Part shown: positions 1 to 11,236 of the stretch, piece by piece
Position numbering within the stretch: the first letter of the stretch is position 1
Layout of the letters: every line of letters starts with the position of its first letter
From: an uncultured bacterium
GTDB lineage: Bacteria; Patescibacteriota; Saccharimonadia; Saccharimonadales; Saccharimonadaceae
NCBI GenBank assembly: GCA_938036155.1
Contig: CALHPA010000002.1
Coordinates: forward strand, 1 to 64,000
Length of the DNA: 64,000 bases
Direction of reading: 5' to 3'
Program-made: the position numbers and the translations under genes
Notes under the pieces: model-generated
Databases searched by the model: none
What the model was told of the DNA's origin: nothing
What the model saw: only the letters and a program-made list of their open reading frames with translations

Positions 1-405
<405 letters not shown>

Positions 406-463
406 AGAATTATCAAATTGATAAATCTATAAAATAGACTGACGATAAATTTGCACAATTAAA

Positions 464-476
464 TTGTTAAAGTTCA
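464..476 (-). promoter_or_regulatory. boxA antitermination element of the rRNA leader
   Basis: The minus strand reads TGAACTTTAACAA about 60 nt before the 16S start, close to the boxA consensus TGCTCTTTAACA of rRNA leaders, where NusB/S10 load to prevent premature termination. Position inside the rRNA leader supports the call. Confidence 0.7.
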
Positions 477-522
477 GTTTTATTCAACCTCGTTTTTTAC
501 TCCGCGCGCTGAACTATTAACC

Positions 523-551
523 ATTATACTCAATAGATTTTTAAAAGTCAA
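523..551 (-). promoter_or_regulatory. rRNA operon promoter
   Basis: TTGACT (546-551) and TATAAT (523-528) are separated by exactly 17 bp on the minus strand, pointing at the 16S gene. It is one of the best sigma-70-type promoters in the window. The predicted start is near 516, giving a leader of about 110 nt. That leader shares the 16-mer AAAAAACGAGGTTGAA (483-498) with the unassigned RNA at 22919. Confidence 0.85.
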
Positions 552-573
552 CACTTTTTTAAAAGAAAATTTA

Positions 574-605
574 GAAAAAATTAAATAGGCCTTGGAAGCC
601 TATCT
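574..605 (-). terminator. Terminator of the gyrB-gyrA-PAP2 unit
   Basis: ATAGGC/GCCTAT stem (585-590 with 598-603) followed on the minus strand by TTAATTTTTT, just after the stop of the PAP2-like gene. Confidence 0.7.
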
Positions 606-613
606 AATTTAGT

Positions 614-1039
614 CTATAACCCGAGCAAAAATGCCGTATATCCAATAAAAATTCCAATAGCTGAGCCAACAGCAACTTCTAGCGGAGTGTGGCCTTTAAC
701 AACTCGGACTTTTTTAATTTTTAAATTCTGTTTTTCAATGATTTCATTAATTCTTTGTGCTTGAATACCATTCGAAAATCGCACTTTCATTGAATCATAT
801 ATCACTATCATCGCAAATACAAAAGCTAAACCAAAAATTGAAGAATAAACACCCTCATGCAAACCAACAAGTGTTGCCAGCGCAATTACCACTGAACTGT
901 GAGAACTTGGCATCCCACCACTCTCAGTGATAATTCGCTTAAATTTTGCGGTTTTATCTTTTCGAATTTCTAGAATATATTTAGCACCCTGCGCAATTAC
1001 CCAAGCCAACACAAAAACTACTAAATATCTTGGCATCAT
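614..1039 (-). CDS. Divergent PAP2 family (DUF212) membrane protein
   Basis: A 141-residue membrane protein with four or five hydrophobic stretches. It carries the divergent PAP2 hallmarks: SGGMPSSHS near residue 40, YDSMKVR near 80 and GHTPLEV near 115. Members of this family (plant and bacterial DUF212 proteins) are acid-phosphatase-like, but their substrate is generally unknown; a lipid phosphate is the usual guess. Its start overlaps the end of gyrA (ATGA overlap at 1036-1039), so it is translated as the last gene of the gyrB-gyrA unit. There is no obvious functional link to gyrase; the coupling may only reflect compaction. Confidence 0.85.
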   Translation of the reverse strand: MMPRYLVVFVLAWVIAQGAKYILEIRKDKTAKFKRIITESGGMPSSHSSVVIALATLVGLHEGVYSSIFGLAFVFAMIVIYDSMKVRFSNGIQAQRINEIIEKQNLKIKKVRVVKGHTPLEVAVGSAIGIFIGYTAFLLGL

Positions 1040-3531
1040 TCTTCCTCTCGACTTTCTTCCATTAAGCCAACACTTGCCACAGTATCGTTGTCAGAAAGCT
1101 TCATAATTCGAACACCCTGTGTAGTTCGGCCTAAAGTTGGAATATCTTTAACAGCAACTCGAATTGTTTGGCCACCGCTTGAAATCATTAACGCATCAGA
1201 AACAGCCTCTGGCAAAGTTTGAGCTGAAACGATTGGACCAGTTTTTGCGGTTACAATTGCGGCTTTAACACCAATTCCGCCACGATGTTTAACTTCAAAG
1301 TTCGAGACTTTTGTTGCTTTTCCGTAACCATTTGCTGAAATTACAAGAAGTTTTTGCGTTCCATCTTTTGCAACGTCCATCCCAACAACGCTATCATTTG
1401 GTCGAAGTCGAACACCACGAACACCACGAGCCGCACGGCCCATTGCTCGAACATCATTTTCATTAAAGCGAACAGCTTGACCAGCTGATGTTGAAACGAT
1501 AATATCACTCTGACCATCAGTTTTTTGAATCCAACGAAGTTCATCACCTTCATCAAGATTAATTGCATTTAGGCCATTAGTTCGAATATTCGCAAAATCT
1601 TTAAGTGCTGTCTTTTTTACAGTACCCTTTACGGTAGCCATAAAGAGGTAATCTTCTGTACTACTATTTTGTTCAAGCTTGATGATTGATGTAATTTTTT
1701 CTTCAGGTTGGAGTTGTAGTAGATTTACCGCTGCAACACCCTTTGCTTGAAGACTTGCAGCAGGAACCTCATAAGCCTTAAGCCTAAATACTCGACCTTT
1801 ATTCGTAAAGAATAACAGCCAATCATGAGTACTTGCTGGAATCAATTGATCAATAATATCTTGATCTTTTGTTGTCATTCCACGCTTACCTTTTCCACCA
1901 CGATTTTGGCGACGATAATCTGCAAGTAGAGTTCGCTTAATATAGTTTTCACTAGTTAGAAGAATCACACTTTCTTCCTCAGGAATAAGTTCTTCATCTG
2001 AGAATTTACCAAGCTCATGATTAATAATCTTGGTTTTACGCTCATCACCATATTTCTCTTTCATTTCGAGAAGTTCTTCTTTAATAATTCGAAGAATTTC
2101 ATTCTCATCAGCAAGAATTGCCTCAAGCTCGCCAATAAGTTTTAAGAGAGCAGCAAGTTCAGCTTCGATTGCTTCGCGCTCCAATCCAGTCAATCGGCGA
2201 AGTTGCATTGCAAGAATTGCTTTTGCTTGAATTTCAGTTAATCCGAATTTTTCACGCAAAGCCTTTTCGGCAATATCTGTAGTTTTCGAAGCTCGAATCG
2301 TTGCAATAACTTCATCAATATGATCAAGCGCAATCTTCAAACCTTCTAAAATATGTGCACGAGCTTTTGCCTTTTTAAGTTCGAATTCTGTTCGGCGACG
2401 CACAACATTTCGGCGATGCTTTACGAACTCATCAAGCATTTCTTTTAAGCCAAGTACTCGTGGCTGAACACCATCAACCAAAGCAAGCATATTATAATGG
2501 AAGTTTGATTGAAGTGGAGTTAATTTATAAAGCTGGTTGAGAACTTTCTTTGGATATGCGTCCTTCTTAAGATCGATTACAATCTTAACCGTTCCACGCG
2601 CAGACTCATCACGAAGGTCGGCAATTGTTGTAATTTTCTTTTCTTTAACTAGATCTGCAATCTTCTCAATTAATGAAGCCTTATTAACATTGTATGGAAT
2701 TTCTGAAACTACAATTTGATGGCGACCACGCTTCGTTTCGATAATCTCGGCAACAGCTCGCATAGTAACACTTCCACGACCAGTTCTATAAGCCTGAATC
2801 ATTGGAGCTCCACCATAAACTACCGCACCTGTTGGAAAGTCTGGGCCTTTAACATATTTCATTAGATCCTCAAGCTTAGCTTCTGGATTATCTATTAATT
2901 CAACAGTTGCGTCAACAATTTCACTCAAACTATGTGTTGGAATACTTGTCGCCATACCAACAGCAATACCCATTTGGCCATTCAAAAGAAGGTTTGGCAA
3001 TTTCGCTGGAAGAACTGACGGTTCACTTTCAGAACCATCATAATTTGGTCGAAAATCAACCGTATCTTTATCGAGGTCGTTCAGCAAAATGTCACCAATT
3101 CGGCCAAGCCTTGCTTCAGTATAACGCATAGCGGCTGCAGGATCGCCATCCATTGAGCCAAAGTTTCCCTGACCTTCAACAAGAGGATATCGCATTACCC
3201 AGTCTTGTGCCAAACGAACCATCGAATCATAAATGGAGCTATCACCGTGTGGGTGATATTTACCCATTACGTCACCAACGATACGCGCAGATTTCTTAAA
3301 TGAAGATCCCGGCCGAACACCCATTTCGCCCATTGTATAAAGAACACGGCGATGGACCGGCTTCATTCCGTCTCGAACATCAGGCAATGCACGGTCAATA
3401 ATAACAGACATTGAATAACGAAGAAATGAATCCTCCATCACATCTTCAACCGTGCGATATTCCAAAACTTTCGAATGATTTTGTTGTTCGATAATTTCAC
3501 CTTCAAGAGGTTTTTTATTTTCATCTTCCAT
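1036..3531 (-). CDS. gyrA: DNA gyrase subunit A
   Basis: 831 residues, the usual length. It cuts and reseals DNA in the A2B2 gyrase that introduces negative supercoils. The breakage-reunion domain has the catalytic tyrosine in [11 protein letters not shown] (Tyr137). The quinolone-determining segment [13 protein letters not shown] carries Ser98 and Asp102 at the positions of E. coli Ser83 and Asp87, so it looks wild type. The C-terminal pinwheel has a GyrA box ([10 protein letters not shown], about residue 550), which separates gyrase from topoisomerase IV. It begins 2 nt after the gyrB stop and overlaps the next gene by 4 nt, so all three genes form one transcript. Confidence 0.98.
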   Translation of the reverse strand: MEDENKKPLEGEIIEQQNHSKVLEYRTVEDVMEDSFLRYSMSVIIDRALPDVRDGMKPVHRRVLYTMGEMGVRPGSSFKKSARIVGDVMGKYHPHGDSSIYDSMVRLAQDWVMRYPLVEGQGNFGSMDGDPAAAMRYTEARLGRIGDILLNDLDKDTVDFRPNYDGSESEPSVLPAKLPNLLLNGQMGIAVGMATSIPTHSLSEIVDATVELIDNPEAKLEDLMKYVKGPDFPTGAVVYGGAPMIQAYRTGRGSVTMRAVAEIIETKRGRHQIVVSEIPYNVNKASLIEKIADLVKEKKITTIADLRDESARGTVKIVIDLKKDAYPKKVLNQLYKLTPLQSNFHYNMLALVDGVQPRVLGLKEMLDEFVKHRRNVVRRRTEFELKKAKARAHILEGLKIALDHIDEVIATIRASKTTDIAEKALREKFGLTEIQAKAILAMQLRRLTGLEREAIEAELAALLKLIGELEAILADENEILRIIKEELLEMKEKYGDERKTKIINHELGKFSDEELIPEEESVILLTSENYIKRTLLADYRRQNRGGKGKRGMTTKDQDIIDQLIPASTHDWLLFFTNKGRVFRLKAYEVPAASLQAKGVAAVNLLQLQPEEKITSIIKLEQNSSTEDYLFMATVKGTVKKTALKDFANIRTNGLNAINLDEGDELRWIQKTDGQSDIIVSTSAGQAVRFNENDVRAMGRAARGVRGVRLRPNDSVVGMDVAKDGTQKLLVISANGYGKATKVSNFEVKHRGGIGVKAAIVTAKTGPIVSAQTLPEAVSDALMISSGGQTIRVAVKDIPTLGRTTQGVRIMKLSDNDTVASVGLMEESREEE

Positions 3532-3533
3532 AA

Positions 3534-5522
<1,989 letters not shown>

Positions 5523-5648
5523 TCATTCAGAACTTCCATAAATAAAATTATATCCGTATTATACCTTATTTTATAAAAAAATTCAAATAAAGCTTATTTT
5601 TTTATAAAAAATATGCTAAAATATAATCATTAAGTTAAAAGGTGGGAT

Positions 5649-6383
5649 ATGTTTAAAGATATTATTTTAGGTTATTACCGCAGCCCTTCTATGGGTAAAA
5701 AAATACAAGATTATGAAAGAAAACTAAAAAATGATTTAAAATGGTGGATTTTTAGTATTTTTGCTATTATTTTTGTATTTTTTACAATATTTTTAACCAA
5801 TATCCTACCTTTAAAAACTAAATCTAATAATATAGTAAAAAAAACATCATTAAATCCTAATCTAACCTATAATGTAAAATCAACAGCAAAACACATACTC
5901 CAACCTAAAGATATTATTTCTTATACATTAACGGCAACCAATAATTCAGAAAAAGTTCAGGATTCGAATTTTGAAGTCGATGTATCAGATATACTAGAAT
6001 ATGCCTACCTCCTTGACGGAGGAAACTATAACATTAAAGATAATATAATGTATTGGAATAATTCTAATATTAAACCTGGAGAGTCAAAAAGTAAATTTTT
6101 TGCAATAAAAATTAAAGATAAAATCCCAACTTTTAAACAACAAGGGGAATCATTTGACTGTTTTATTAAATTAAATTTTGGCGAAGTTTTAAAAACCCCG
6201 ATAGAATGTCCTTTTATAAAAAATATTGACTACCTCTTAAATTCAGTTCCAGTTCTTGAACAATATATAATTTTACTATTTTTAACTATCCTATTTTTTG
6301 CATCAATAATTATGACACTTCGTATAAATTTATTATACAAAGAAATCCGTTACTTTAGCCGATACTCAGGAGAAATGAAATAA
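5649..6383 (+). CDS. Unknown bitopic membrane protein with extracytoplasmic beta domain
   Basis: Not recognised as a named family. The 244 residues have a lysine-rich N-terminus, one membrane segment at about 33-53, an outer domain of about 150 residues, and a second membrane segment at about 208-228. The outer part (YTLTATNNSE, then PGESKSKFFAIKI) resembles DUF11/CARDB-like immunoglobulin folds of cell-surface proteins; this is inference. A strong ribosome site (AAGGTGGG) precedes the ATG, and TGCTAAAAT upstream can serve as an extended -10. The gene overlaps the next by one base (TAATG). Base composition is more AT-rich than the neighbours and TTCGAA is sparser (two in about 1 kb). Confidence 0.75.
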   Translation: MFKDIILGYYRSPSMGKKIQDYERKLKNDLKWWIFSIFAIIFVFFTIFLTNILPLKTKSNNIVKKTSLNPNLTYNVKSTAKHILQPKDIISYTLTATNNSEKVQDSNFEVDVSDILEYAYLLDGGNYNIKDNIMYWNNSNIKPGESKSKFFAIKIKDKIPTFKQQGESFDCFIKLNFGEVLKTPIECPFIKNIDYLLNSVPVLEQYIILLFLTILFFASIIMTLRINLLYKEIRYFSRYSGEMK

Positions 6384-6691
6384 TGAAAAATAATCAAATC
6401 TACCAAAAAATATTGGATTTCATACATAAAGACTCAAATTTTAAAAATAATCTTTTTCGAAGTATTTTTCACTCCAGTTTTTTGGATTTTCTACTAGATA
6501 TTATCGAAAAGATAATAAAGCCAAAAGTACTTTTTATATCAATAATATCATCATTAGTTATTTATTATGCGATTCTTTATATTTCAATATTTAATGGATT
6601 CTCTATGAAATTAGAGATTTTAGTATATTTAATATCAATATTATTCATCTTTTTGTCTATTATGAGATTCATCAAAAATAAAATCAGGTAA
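6383..6691 (+). CDS. Unknown small membrane protein
   Basis: 102 residues with two hydrophobic stretches (about 45-68 and 75-95), and no recognised domain. Its ATG shares a base with the stop of the preceding gene (TAATG), so the two are co-translated and probably act together at the membrane. The C-terminus ends in KIR, encoded inside a hairpin that also encodes the C-terminal KIR of the convergent ATPase gene. Function unknown. Confidence 0.65.
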   Translation: MKNNQIYQKILDFIHKDSNFKNNLFRSIFHSSFLDFLLDIIEKIIKPKVLFISIISSLVIYYAILYISIFNGFSMKLEILVYLISILFIFLSIMRFIKNKIR

Positions 6692-6711
6692 TTATTTAAC
6701 TACCTGATTTT
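6680..6711. terminator. Bidirectional terminator shared by convergent genes
   Basis: A perfect 11-bp inverted repeat, AAAATCAGGTA (6680-6690) and its complement (6701-6711), with a 10-nt loop. It overlaps both stop codons and encodes the last residues of both proteins. A/T runs flank both arms, so it can work in either direction. Confidence 0.8.
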
Positions 6712-9624
6712 AAATATAACCTCACCGTCATCAACTTTTTTTGTATTATTCTTAGTAGCACCAGAAGAGCTATTACCTAAATCCATAGAAGTTCTTACAG
6801 CTCTTATATCTTGAATCACGAAATCATTTTGGATTTGCTGTGGTTTAGTCTTTTGCTGAACTTGCGAATTATTCAAATTATTAACATTATAAGAACTTGA
6901 GCTTTGGTTCTGTATAATATTTTTCTGAAAAGTTCTAGCTAAATTACTCTTTGAAGGAGTCTCTGGTTGATTTTGCTGGATATTAGAATTTAAATTGCTA
7001 TTCCTTATTTCATCCCTTTTCTTCAACCAATCATCCAAAAATGAATCTTTTTTAATATCACCGTTAGAACCATTAAGGTTAGTATTTATATCATTAGTAT
7101 TACTTGAGAACGCCCTTTCCTGCCAACTAACTTGAGCTTTTTGTTGCAGCTGAGTTTGAGGCTGTGGCTGAGATGAATTAGCTCCAGGATTAACACTCAA
7201 ACGCCTTCGAATTTCATCTTCAACAATAGCTCGAGGGCGACCATATTTCGAAGCTGAATATTTTCGAAGTCCTTCACGAATCTCTGGATTAGACTTACCA
7301 AAAGGAGGCAAAAGTTTCATTGTGAATGGAGCTGAAGGAAATCCATTAACTAAAACAGTCGTGATTGAGTTATAATTAGGCGTTTTGGTTAAATCTTCAG
7401 CTGTAAATGTTGGCGTGAAGGCCTTTTGAAGAATTTCCGCGTCATCAATGCCAATCCTACCAACAATCTTATTTGGAACGTTGCCAAAAATAGCCCCTTT
7501 AATTGAATCTTTCAGCTGAGTGGTGAACTGGTTTGCTAAAATTAAATTCAATCGATATTTTCGAGCTTCAGACAAAATAGATTCAAAAGAATCGGTTGCA
7601 AAGTTTTGAAACTCATCAACAAATAGACAAAAATCTTTTCGCTGATCTTCAGGTATATCTGCACGGCTCATTGCTGCCGCTTGAAACTTCATCACAAAAA
7701 CCATACCAAGGAGTTTTGCCGCTGCCTCTCCAAGTTTACCTTTCGAAAGATTTACGAGCAAAATCTTATTGTTATCCATAACTTCGCGAATACTAAATGC
7801 ACTCTTTTTTTGGCCAATAATATTATTAACCAAGCCACTTTCGAATGGCGCCCACTTAGAAACAACCCAAGAAACAAGTTCTCCTGCATCATTAGATTTT
7901 TGCGAAGCTGGCCACTCTTTAGTCCAAAAGTCAATTGCGCGCTGATTTCGAAGGTACTTAATTTTTTGCTTTGCGAACTCTGGGTCAACAAGGACTTTTG
8001 GAATATCCATAAAAGTTCCTCCATCTGGGTCACTCATTAGTAGTAACGCCGCATTTCGAACAATATTCTCCATTCGAGGGCCAACAACACCAGTGTTTCC
8101 TGGATCATAGAGAGATTTCAGCATCGAATTGGTCTCAGAAATCACAAAATCCATTTCTTCAGGACTTGAGGCCTCAAAAATATTAAAGCCAAGCGGATTC
8201 TCGGTATCACTCGGATCGAAATAAATCACATCGTCCATTCGCGATTGAGGAATCATTCCAAGTAATTCCTCAACAGAATCCCCATGTGGGTCAATAAAAC
8301 AAAAACCTCGCCCGTCCATTATATCTTGATAAGCCAAATTTTCAAGGAGCTTAGACTTACCCATACCTGTCTGACCAATAATATATGTATGACGGCGACG
8401 ATCATTGATTCCGAGGCGAATTTGTTTTTCAACACCGCGGAATTCATTGACTCCAATCAATAAGCCTTCTTTCATTGGCTCAGTTGGGCCATCAACTTGT
8501 CGAATTCTTTGACGTTCAATCTTACCAGTTGGAATTGAATTTTGATTTGGCAAGTGAAAAATTGTCGAAAGCTCAACACTATTCAGAATATTCTGATTTG
8601 TACTTTGAGGAAAAAATCGAAAAATATAAGCAGTAACTAATTCATCGATATTATTAGTCATATTAAACTTAAAACCATTATACCGTGGCGAGTCAAATAA
8701 AGAAAATGCAGAAACGATAGACTGTAAAATTGCTTGACTTTTTGCAGCTGTCGAAGAAGAGGCTACAACCCGAGTTAAAACTTCATAGCCTGGATACTTA
8801 GTTTTATCTTCAATTGCTTGGATTTCTTCATTTTCTAAAGCCGTAAGCTGTGGATATTCAGTATTCGAAGTATTTAGACCATATGTAGGCGGTTTCCATA
8901 AAGCTTCCATAATATCAAGTACAGCTGTGGCATTATTATTTTTCTTGCTTTTGCCTTTTCGAATTGACTCAACCTTTTCATTAGATTTAAGAGTCCAGCT
9001 CTCAGGTGCAGGCCTGAACATAATTTGGATTGCCGCTCCATCTCCACGCTCAACACCGCTCAAAGCATCTAGCAGTGCACGAGCAGCGTCACGACGGCTT
9101 TCTTGATACGTTGCAATTGGGTAAAAATAGTCTTTTTTAAGCTCAAATTCACCACCAATTACGCCTTGCATCTTTCCTTGTTGAGAAAAAATATTCTCCA
9201 TTTCAACTTCTTCAAGACGAGCCGCTGGATATGCAGCGGAAATTGCTTGTTTGATTGTTTCAGTCAAAACTGCAGGAACGACCGCATAATAACGAACAAG
9301 GCCATCACTTGCAACAATTTCGAAAGAAATATGTCTTTGACCATAAAGCTTAGTTTTAAATCCTTTTGTTGCAGTACTTGCAATAATATTATACATTGTT
9401 TGTGCTTCAGAAAGAGCTTCATCAACAACATCCCGCTCATCACGACCACCGACCTCAAGGTCATCGCTTGGAGGTGGAAGGTGAATACGAATTGGTACCA
9501 TTTTTAGGCCACGCTCATAATTTTTCGCCTCTTGAACCATTCTCTTATATTGATCAAAAGCAAAATAAGAAGCCACGCAAATAATTACAAAGCTAATAAA
9601 TAATATTATCCAAATTCCCATCAC
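6700..9624 (-). CDS. VirD4/TraD-like membrane-anchored conjugation-type ATPase
   Basis: 974 residues. One N-terminal membrane anchor (about 3-24), a mixed domain to about 390, then a RecA-like motor with Walker A GQTGMGKSK (about 416-424) and Walker B CLFVDEFQNF (about 664-673). The fold matches type IV coupling proteins that pump DNA or protein through a membrane channel. The last 200 residues are Gln/Asn/Ser-rich and probably disordered. The start overlaps the preceding gene by 4 nt (ATGA). Related ATPases are common in Patescibacteria, but their cargo is not established. No relaxase or VirB4 is in the window, so a full secretion system cannot be claimed here. Confidence 0.8.
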   Translation of the reverse strand: MMGIWIILFISFVIICVASYFAFDQYKRMVQEAKNYERGLKMVPIRIHLPPPSDDLEVGGRDERDVVDEALSEAQTMYNIIASTATKGFKTKLYGQRHISFEIVASDGLVRYYAVVPAVLTETIKQAISAAYPAARLEEVEMENIFSQQGKMQGVIGGEFELKKDYFYPIATYQESRRDAARALLDALSGVERGDGAAIQIMFRPAPESWTLKSNEKVESIRKGKSKKNNNATAVLDIMEALWKPPTYGLNTSNTEYPQLTALENEEIQAIEDKTKYPGYEVLTRVVASSSTAAKSQAILQSIVSAFSLFDSPRYNGFKFNMTNNIDELVTAYIFRFFPQSTNQNILNSVELSTIFHLPNQNSIPTGKIERQRIRQVDGPTEPMKEGLLIGVNEFRGVEKQIRLGINDRRRHTYIIGQTGMGKSKLLENLAYQDIMDGRGFCFIDPHGDSVEELLGMIPQSRMDDVIYFDPSDTENPLGFNIFEASSPEEMDFVISETNSMLKSLYDPGNTGVVGPRMENIVRNAALLLMSDPDGGTFMDIPKVLVDPEFAKQKIKYLRNQRAIDFWTKEWPASQKSNDAGELVSWVVSKWAPFESGLVNNIIGQKKSAFSIREVMDNNKILLVNLSKGKLGEAAAKLLGMVFVMKFQAAAMSRADIPEDQRKDFCLFVDEFQNFATDSFESILSEARKYRLNLILANQFTTQLKDSIKGAIFGNVPNKIVGRIGIDDAEILQKAFTPTFTAEDLTKTPNYNSITTVLVNGFPSAPFTMKLLPPFGKSNPEIREGLRKYSASKYGRPRAIVEDEIRRRLSVNPGANSSQPQPQTQLQQKAQVSWQERAFSSNTNDINTNLNGSNGDIKKDSFLDDWLKKRDEIRNSNLNSNIQQNQPETPSKSNLARTFQKNIIQNQSSSSYNVNNLNNSQVQQKTKPQQIQNDFVIQDIRAVRTSMDLGNSSSGATKNNTKKVDDGEVIFKIR

Positions 9625-10031
9625 TTCCCACCGTTTATAATTCTATTATATCTTTTTTTCAAATAGTCCATCTGCATTTCTTTAAATCGAACTTCGCGAG
9701 CGTATGGATCACCTTTAGTTTCAACTATCATTTTCTTCAAATCTTTAACCCATTCATCTTCCATAAGGTCAATATCTCTTGCAGTAGCTGGAACTACAAC
9801 TGCCGGATTACTTGCTGACGGTTCCTGAACTGCTGGCAGGACAACTTGCGAAATTGGTTGCTGAGAATCTTGATTCGAAAAAGCCTGCATAGCTTCGGCT
9901 CTAGCCTTATCGCTATCGATTCTATTCACATTTTGCTCAAAGCCAAAATTCCCCACTTCGTGAGGACTATTTATTGGTTGAGAATGAGCTTCAAAGACTC
10001 GTGGAATTTCAAGATTTTTTTGCGGTTCCAT
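9621..10031 (-). CDS. Unknown soluble protein translated with the VirD4-like ATPase
   Basis: 136 residues, no membrane segment. The first 90 are Gln/Ser/Pro-rich and look disordered; the last 45 are a charged helical stretch (DEWVKDLKKMIVETKGD and onward). It overlaps the ATPase gene by 4 nt, so a partner or adaptor role is a reasonable inference, but no family is recognised. TATAAT with an upstream TGA (extended -10, 10040-10045) ends 8 nt before the ATG, predicting an almost leaderless transcript separate from the long leader further up. Confidence 0.7.
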   Translation of the reverse strand: MEPQKNLEIPRVFEAHSQPINSPHEVGNFGFEQNVNRIDSDKARAEAMQAFSNQDSQQPISQVVLPAVQEPSASNPAVVVPATARDIDLMEDEWVKDLKKMIVETKGDPYAREVRFKEMQMDYLKKRYNRIINGGK

Positions 10032-10054
10032 ATGTAACTATTATATCACAAACA

Positions 10055-10444
10055 TTAGCGTTTTGAAATGTAAATTATTGCAATTACTTCAATAATTATC
10101 AATAATAATATTTCGAATATTCCAACTCCGCCGGTGGATTGTTTTGCTATAATTCCGATTGGAGCAAAAGCGAGCGCAGCAGAATATTTTAAAAAGAAAG
10201 CTGGACTTTTTCCTTGTTTTTTTGATGAAGGCTGACCTTTTCGAAATAAAGAATATGCAAGTGAAAAAACCCGATTTGAAGAATATAAAAATATCGCAAT
10301 AATACCGAGAAAAACCAAATATATCATTGCAAATAATGCAAGGATCCCAACTGGACCAACTTTATTAGGAGAAGTTTGAGTGAGCATTAAAAAAATACCA
10401 ACACCCGACAACCCAGACAGACTAAAAATAATTTTTGAAATCAT
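10055..10444 (-). CDS. Unknown multi-pass membrane protein
   Basis: 129 residues with three or four hydrophobic segments (about 2-20, 30-55, 82-100 and 105-126) and a basic loop in the middle. No family recognised; size, membrane nature and position before a VirD4-like gene would fit a channel component, which is inference only. There is no Shine-Dalgarno in front of the ATG. A long structured RNA (10445-10860) runs into it, and a 25-codon frame with ATG at 10499 overlaps its start by 23 nt, so translation may be controlled from the leader. Confidence 0.65.
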   Translation of the reverse strand: MISKIIFSLSGLSGVGIFLMLTQTSPNKVGPVGILALFAMIYLVFLGIIAIFLYSSNRVFSLAYSLFRKGQPSSKKQGKSPAFFLKYSAALAFAPIGIIAKQSTGGVGIFEILLLIIIEVIAIIYISKR

Positions 10445-10860
10445 AATATAATACCATTTTGTTAGATTCAGCCCAAAGAGTAAGCAAGTAGAATGCCATC
10501 ATAACAAAATACCTTACTAAAATATGTGGTCTACGGCCTACTCTTTTAGGCTAGTTGACCGCTTCTCGCGAGGAGAAGCATAGTTATTTTATTTCATTGA
10601 GGGTTCCTTGAATATCTTCTTTTGAAGATATAAGTACTTAGCCTCAGCGCTCTACGCTATTTTTTTGCGGAGCTTTTTGGCGTTTCGAAACTAAGTTAAA
10701 AATCCGATGATGATTTTATAAACCTCAATTTCAAATCGCCGTTCAAACTCCGTAAAGAATACCGGTCAACTCAAAATTATCAAATTTTAAAATTTCTAAT
10801 GTGCTTGGTGGAATGTACAATAACTATTTTTTATTTTTGCTTTTTATTTCTTTCAAAGCT
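10445..10860 (-). ncRNA. Long structured leader RNA, unassigned
   Basis: About 415 nt between a strong minus-strand promoter and the membrane gene at 10444. Helices that I can pair by eye nest inside one another: a 9-bp long-range helix (10763-10771 with 10553-10561), a 7-bp one (10723-10729 with 10596-10602), a 6-bp one (10691-10696 with 10636-10641), an 8-bp hairpin with AAAA loop (ATATCTTC/GAAGATAT, about 10612-10632) and a 7-bp hairpin GCTTCTC/GAGAAGC (10561-10579). No terminator-like U-run follows, so it probably continues into the gene as a leader. It does not show motifs of SRP RNA, RNase P, T-box or a riboswitch that I know. A 25-codon frame starts at 10499. Confidence 0.55.
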
Positions 10861-10866
10861 ATTCTT

Positions 10867-10895
10867 ATTCTATCACAAGCTTTTCGAAAAGTCAA
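10867..10895 (-). promoter_or_regulatory. Promoter of the long leader RNA
   Basis: TTGACT (10890-10895), 17 bp, TAGAAT (10867-10872) on the minus strand; predicted start about 10860. TTTTCGAAAA lies inside the spacer. Confidence 0.75.
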
Positions 10896-10996
10896 TACCA
10901 TAAGCGCAATAAAATTAGTTTTGTTGTACTTTTAACATGTTTAAATCTGTTAATTTTAATGAACAAAAAAATTATACAAAAAAGTCTAAAAAAGTA

Positions 10997-11025
10997 TTGA
11001 CTTTATGCTTATTTTAGATTATTAT
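10997..11025 (+). promoter_or_regulatory. Promoter of a small transcription unit
   Basis: TTGACT (10997-11002), exactly 17 bp, TATTAT (11020-11025). The predicted start near 11032 is 5 nt before an ATG at 11037. Confidence 0.75.
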
Positions 11026-11031
11026 AGAGGT

Positions 11032-11187
11032 AGCTTATGAATAAAAAGTTTATACATGAGCCAAAAATAAAAATTATTTCAAGTGAATTCCGCAGTTCAC
11101 ATAAAACTCTAAAATTAAAAAATCAAAAACTCCACATTACTATTTATAAAATGAGCGTTCCTCGCAGTCGCTCATTTTTATTTTTTC
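11032..11187 (+). other. Small promoter-to-terminator unit: sRNA or leaderless small protein
   Basis: A complete unit of about 155 nt between a good promoter and a strong terminator. A frame of 58 codons starts at ATG 11037 (MNKKFIHEPK at its start) and runs to 11213, but the terminator hairpin lies inside it, so the full peptide could only be made on read-through transcripts. GAGG at 11027-11030 would be upstream of the RNA start. An internal hairpin (GTGAA/TTCAC, near 11089-11106) hints at a structured RNA. A small regulatory RNA is as likely as a peptide. It converges on tmRNA. Confidence 0.45.
11148..11187 (+). terminator. Strong terminator of the small unit
   Basis: Perfect 10-bp stem AAAATGAGCG/CGCTCATTTT (11148-11157 with 11169-11178), 11-nt loop, then TTATTTTTT. 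Confidence 0.85.
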
Positions 11188-11192
11188 GAAAA

Positions 11193-11220
11193 ATAAAAAA
11201 ACATCCTATGTAAAAGATGC
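11193..11220 (-). terminator. tmRNA terminator
   Basis: Downstream of the tmRNA 3' end on the minus strand: CATC/GATG core stem (11216-11219 with 11202-11205, extendable by A-U and G-U pairs) followed by TTTTTTT. Confidence 0.6.
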
Positions 11221-11236
11221 TTTTAAAAATACTGTT

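Noticed and set aside
10801..10820. Second tRNA-like 3' end (ATTCCACCA on the minus strand)
   Set aside because: No acceptor or T-arm partner nearby; the real tmRNA end is at 11237.
10445..10860. Group I intron or RNase P-like ribozyme
   Set aside because: No P/Q/R/S core or P4 motif seen; RNase P RNA is present at 14381.
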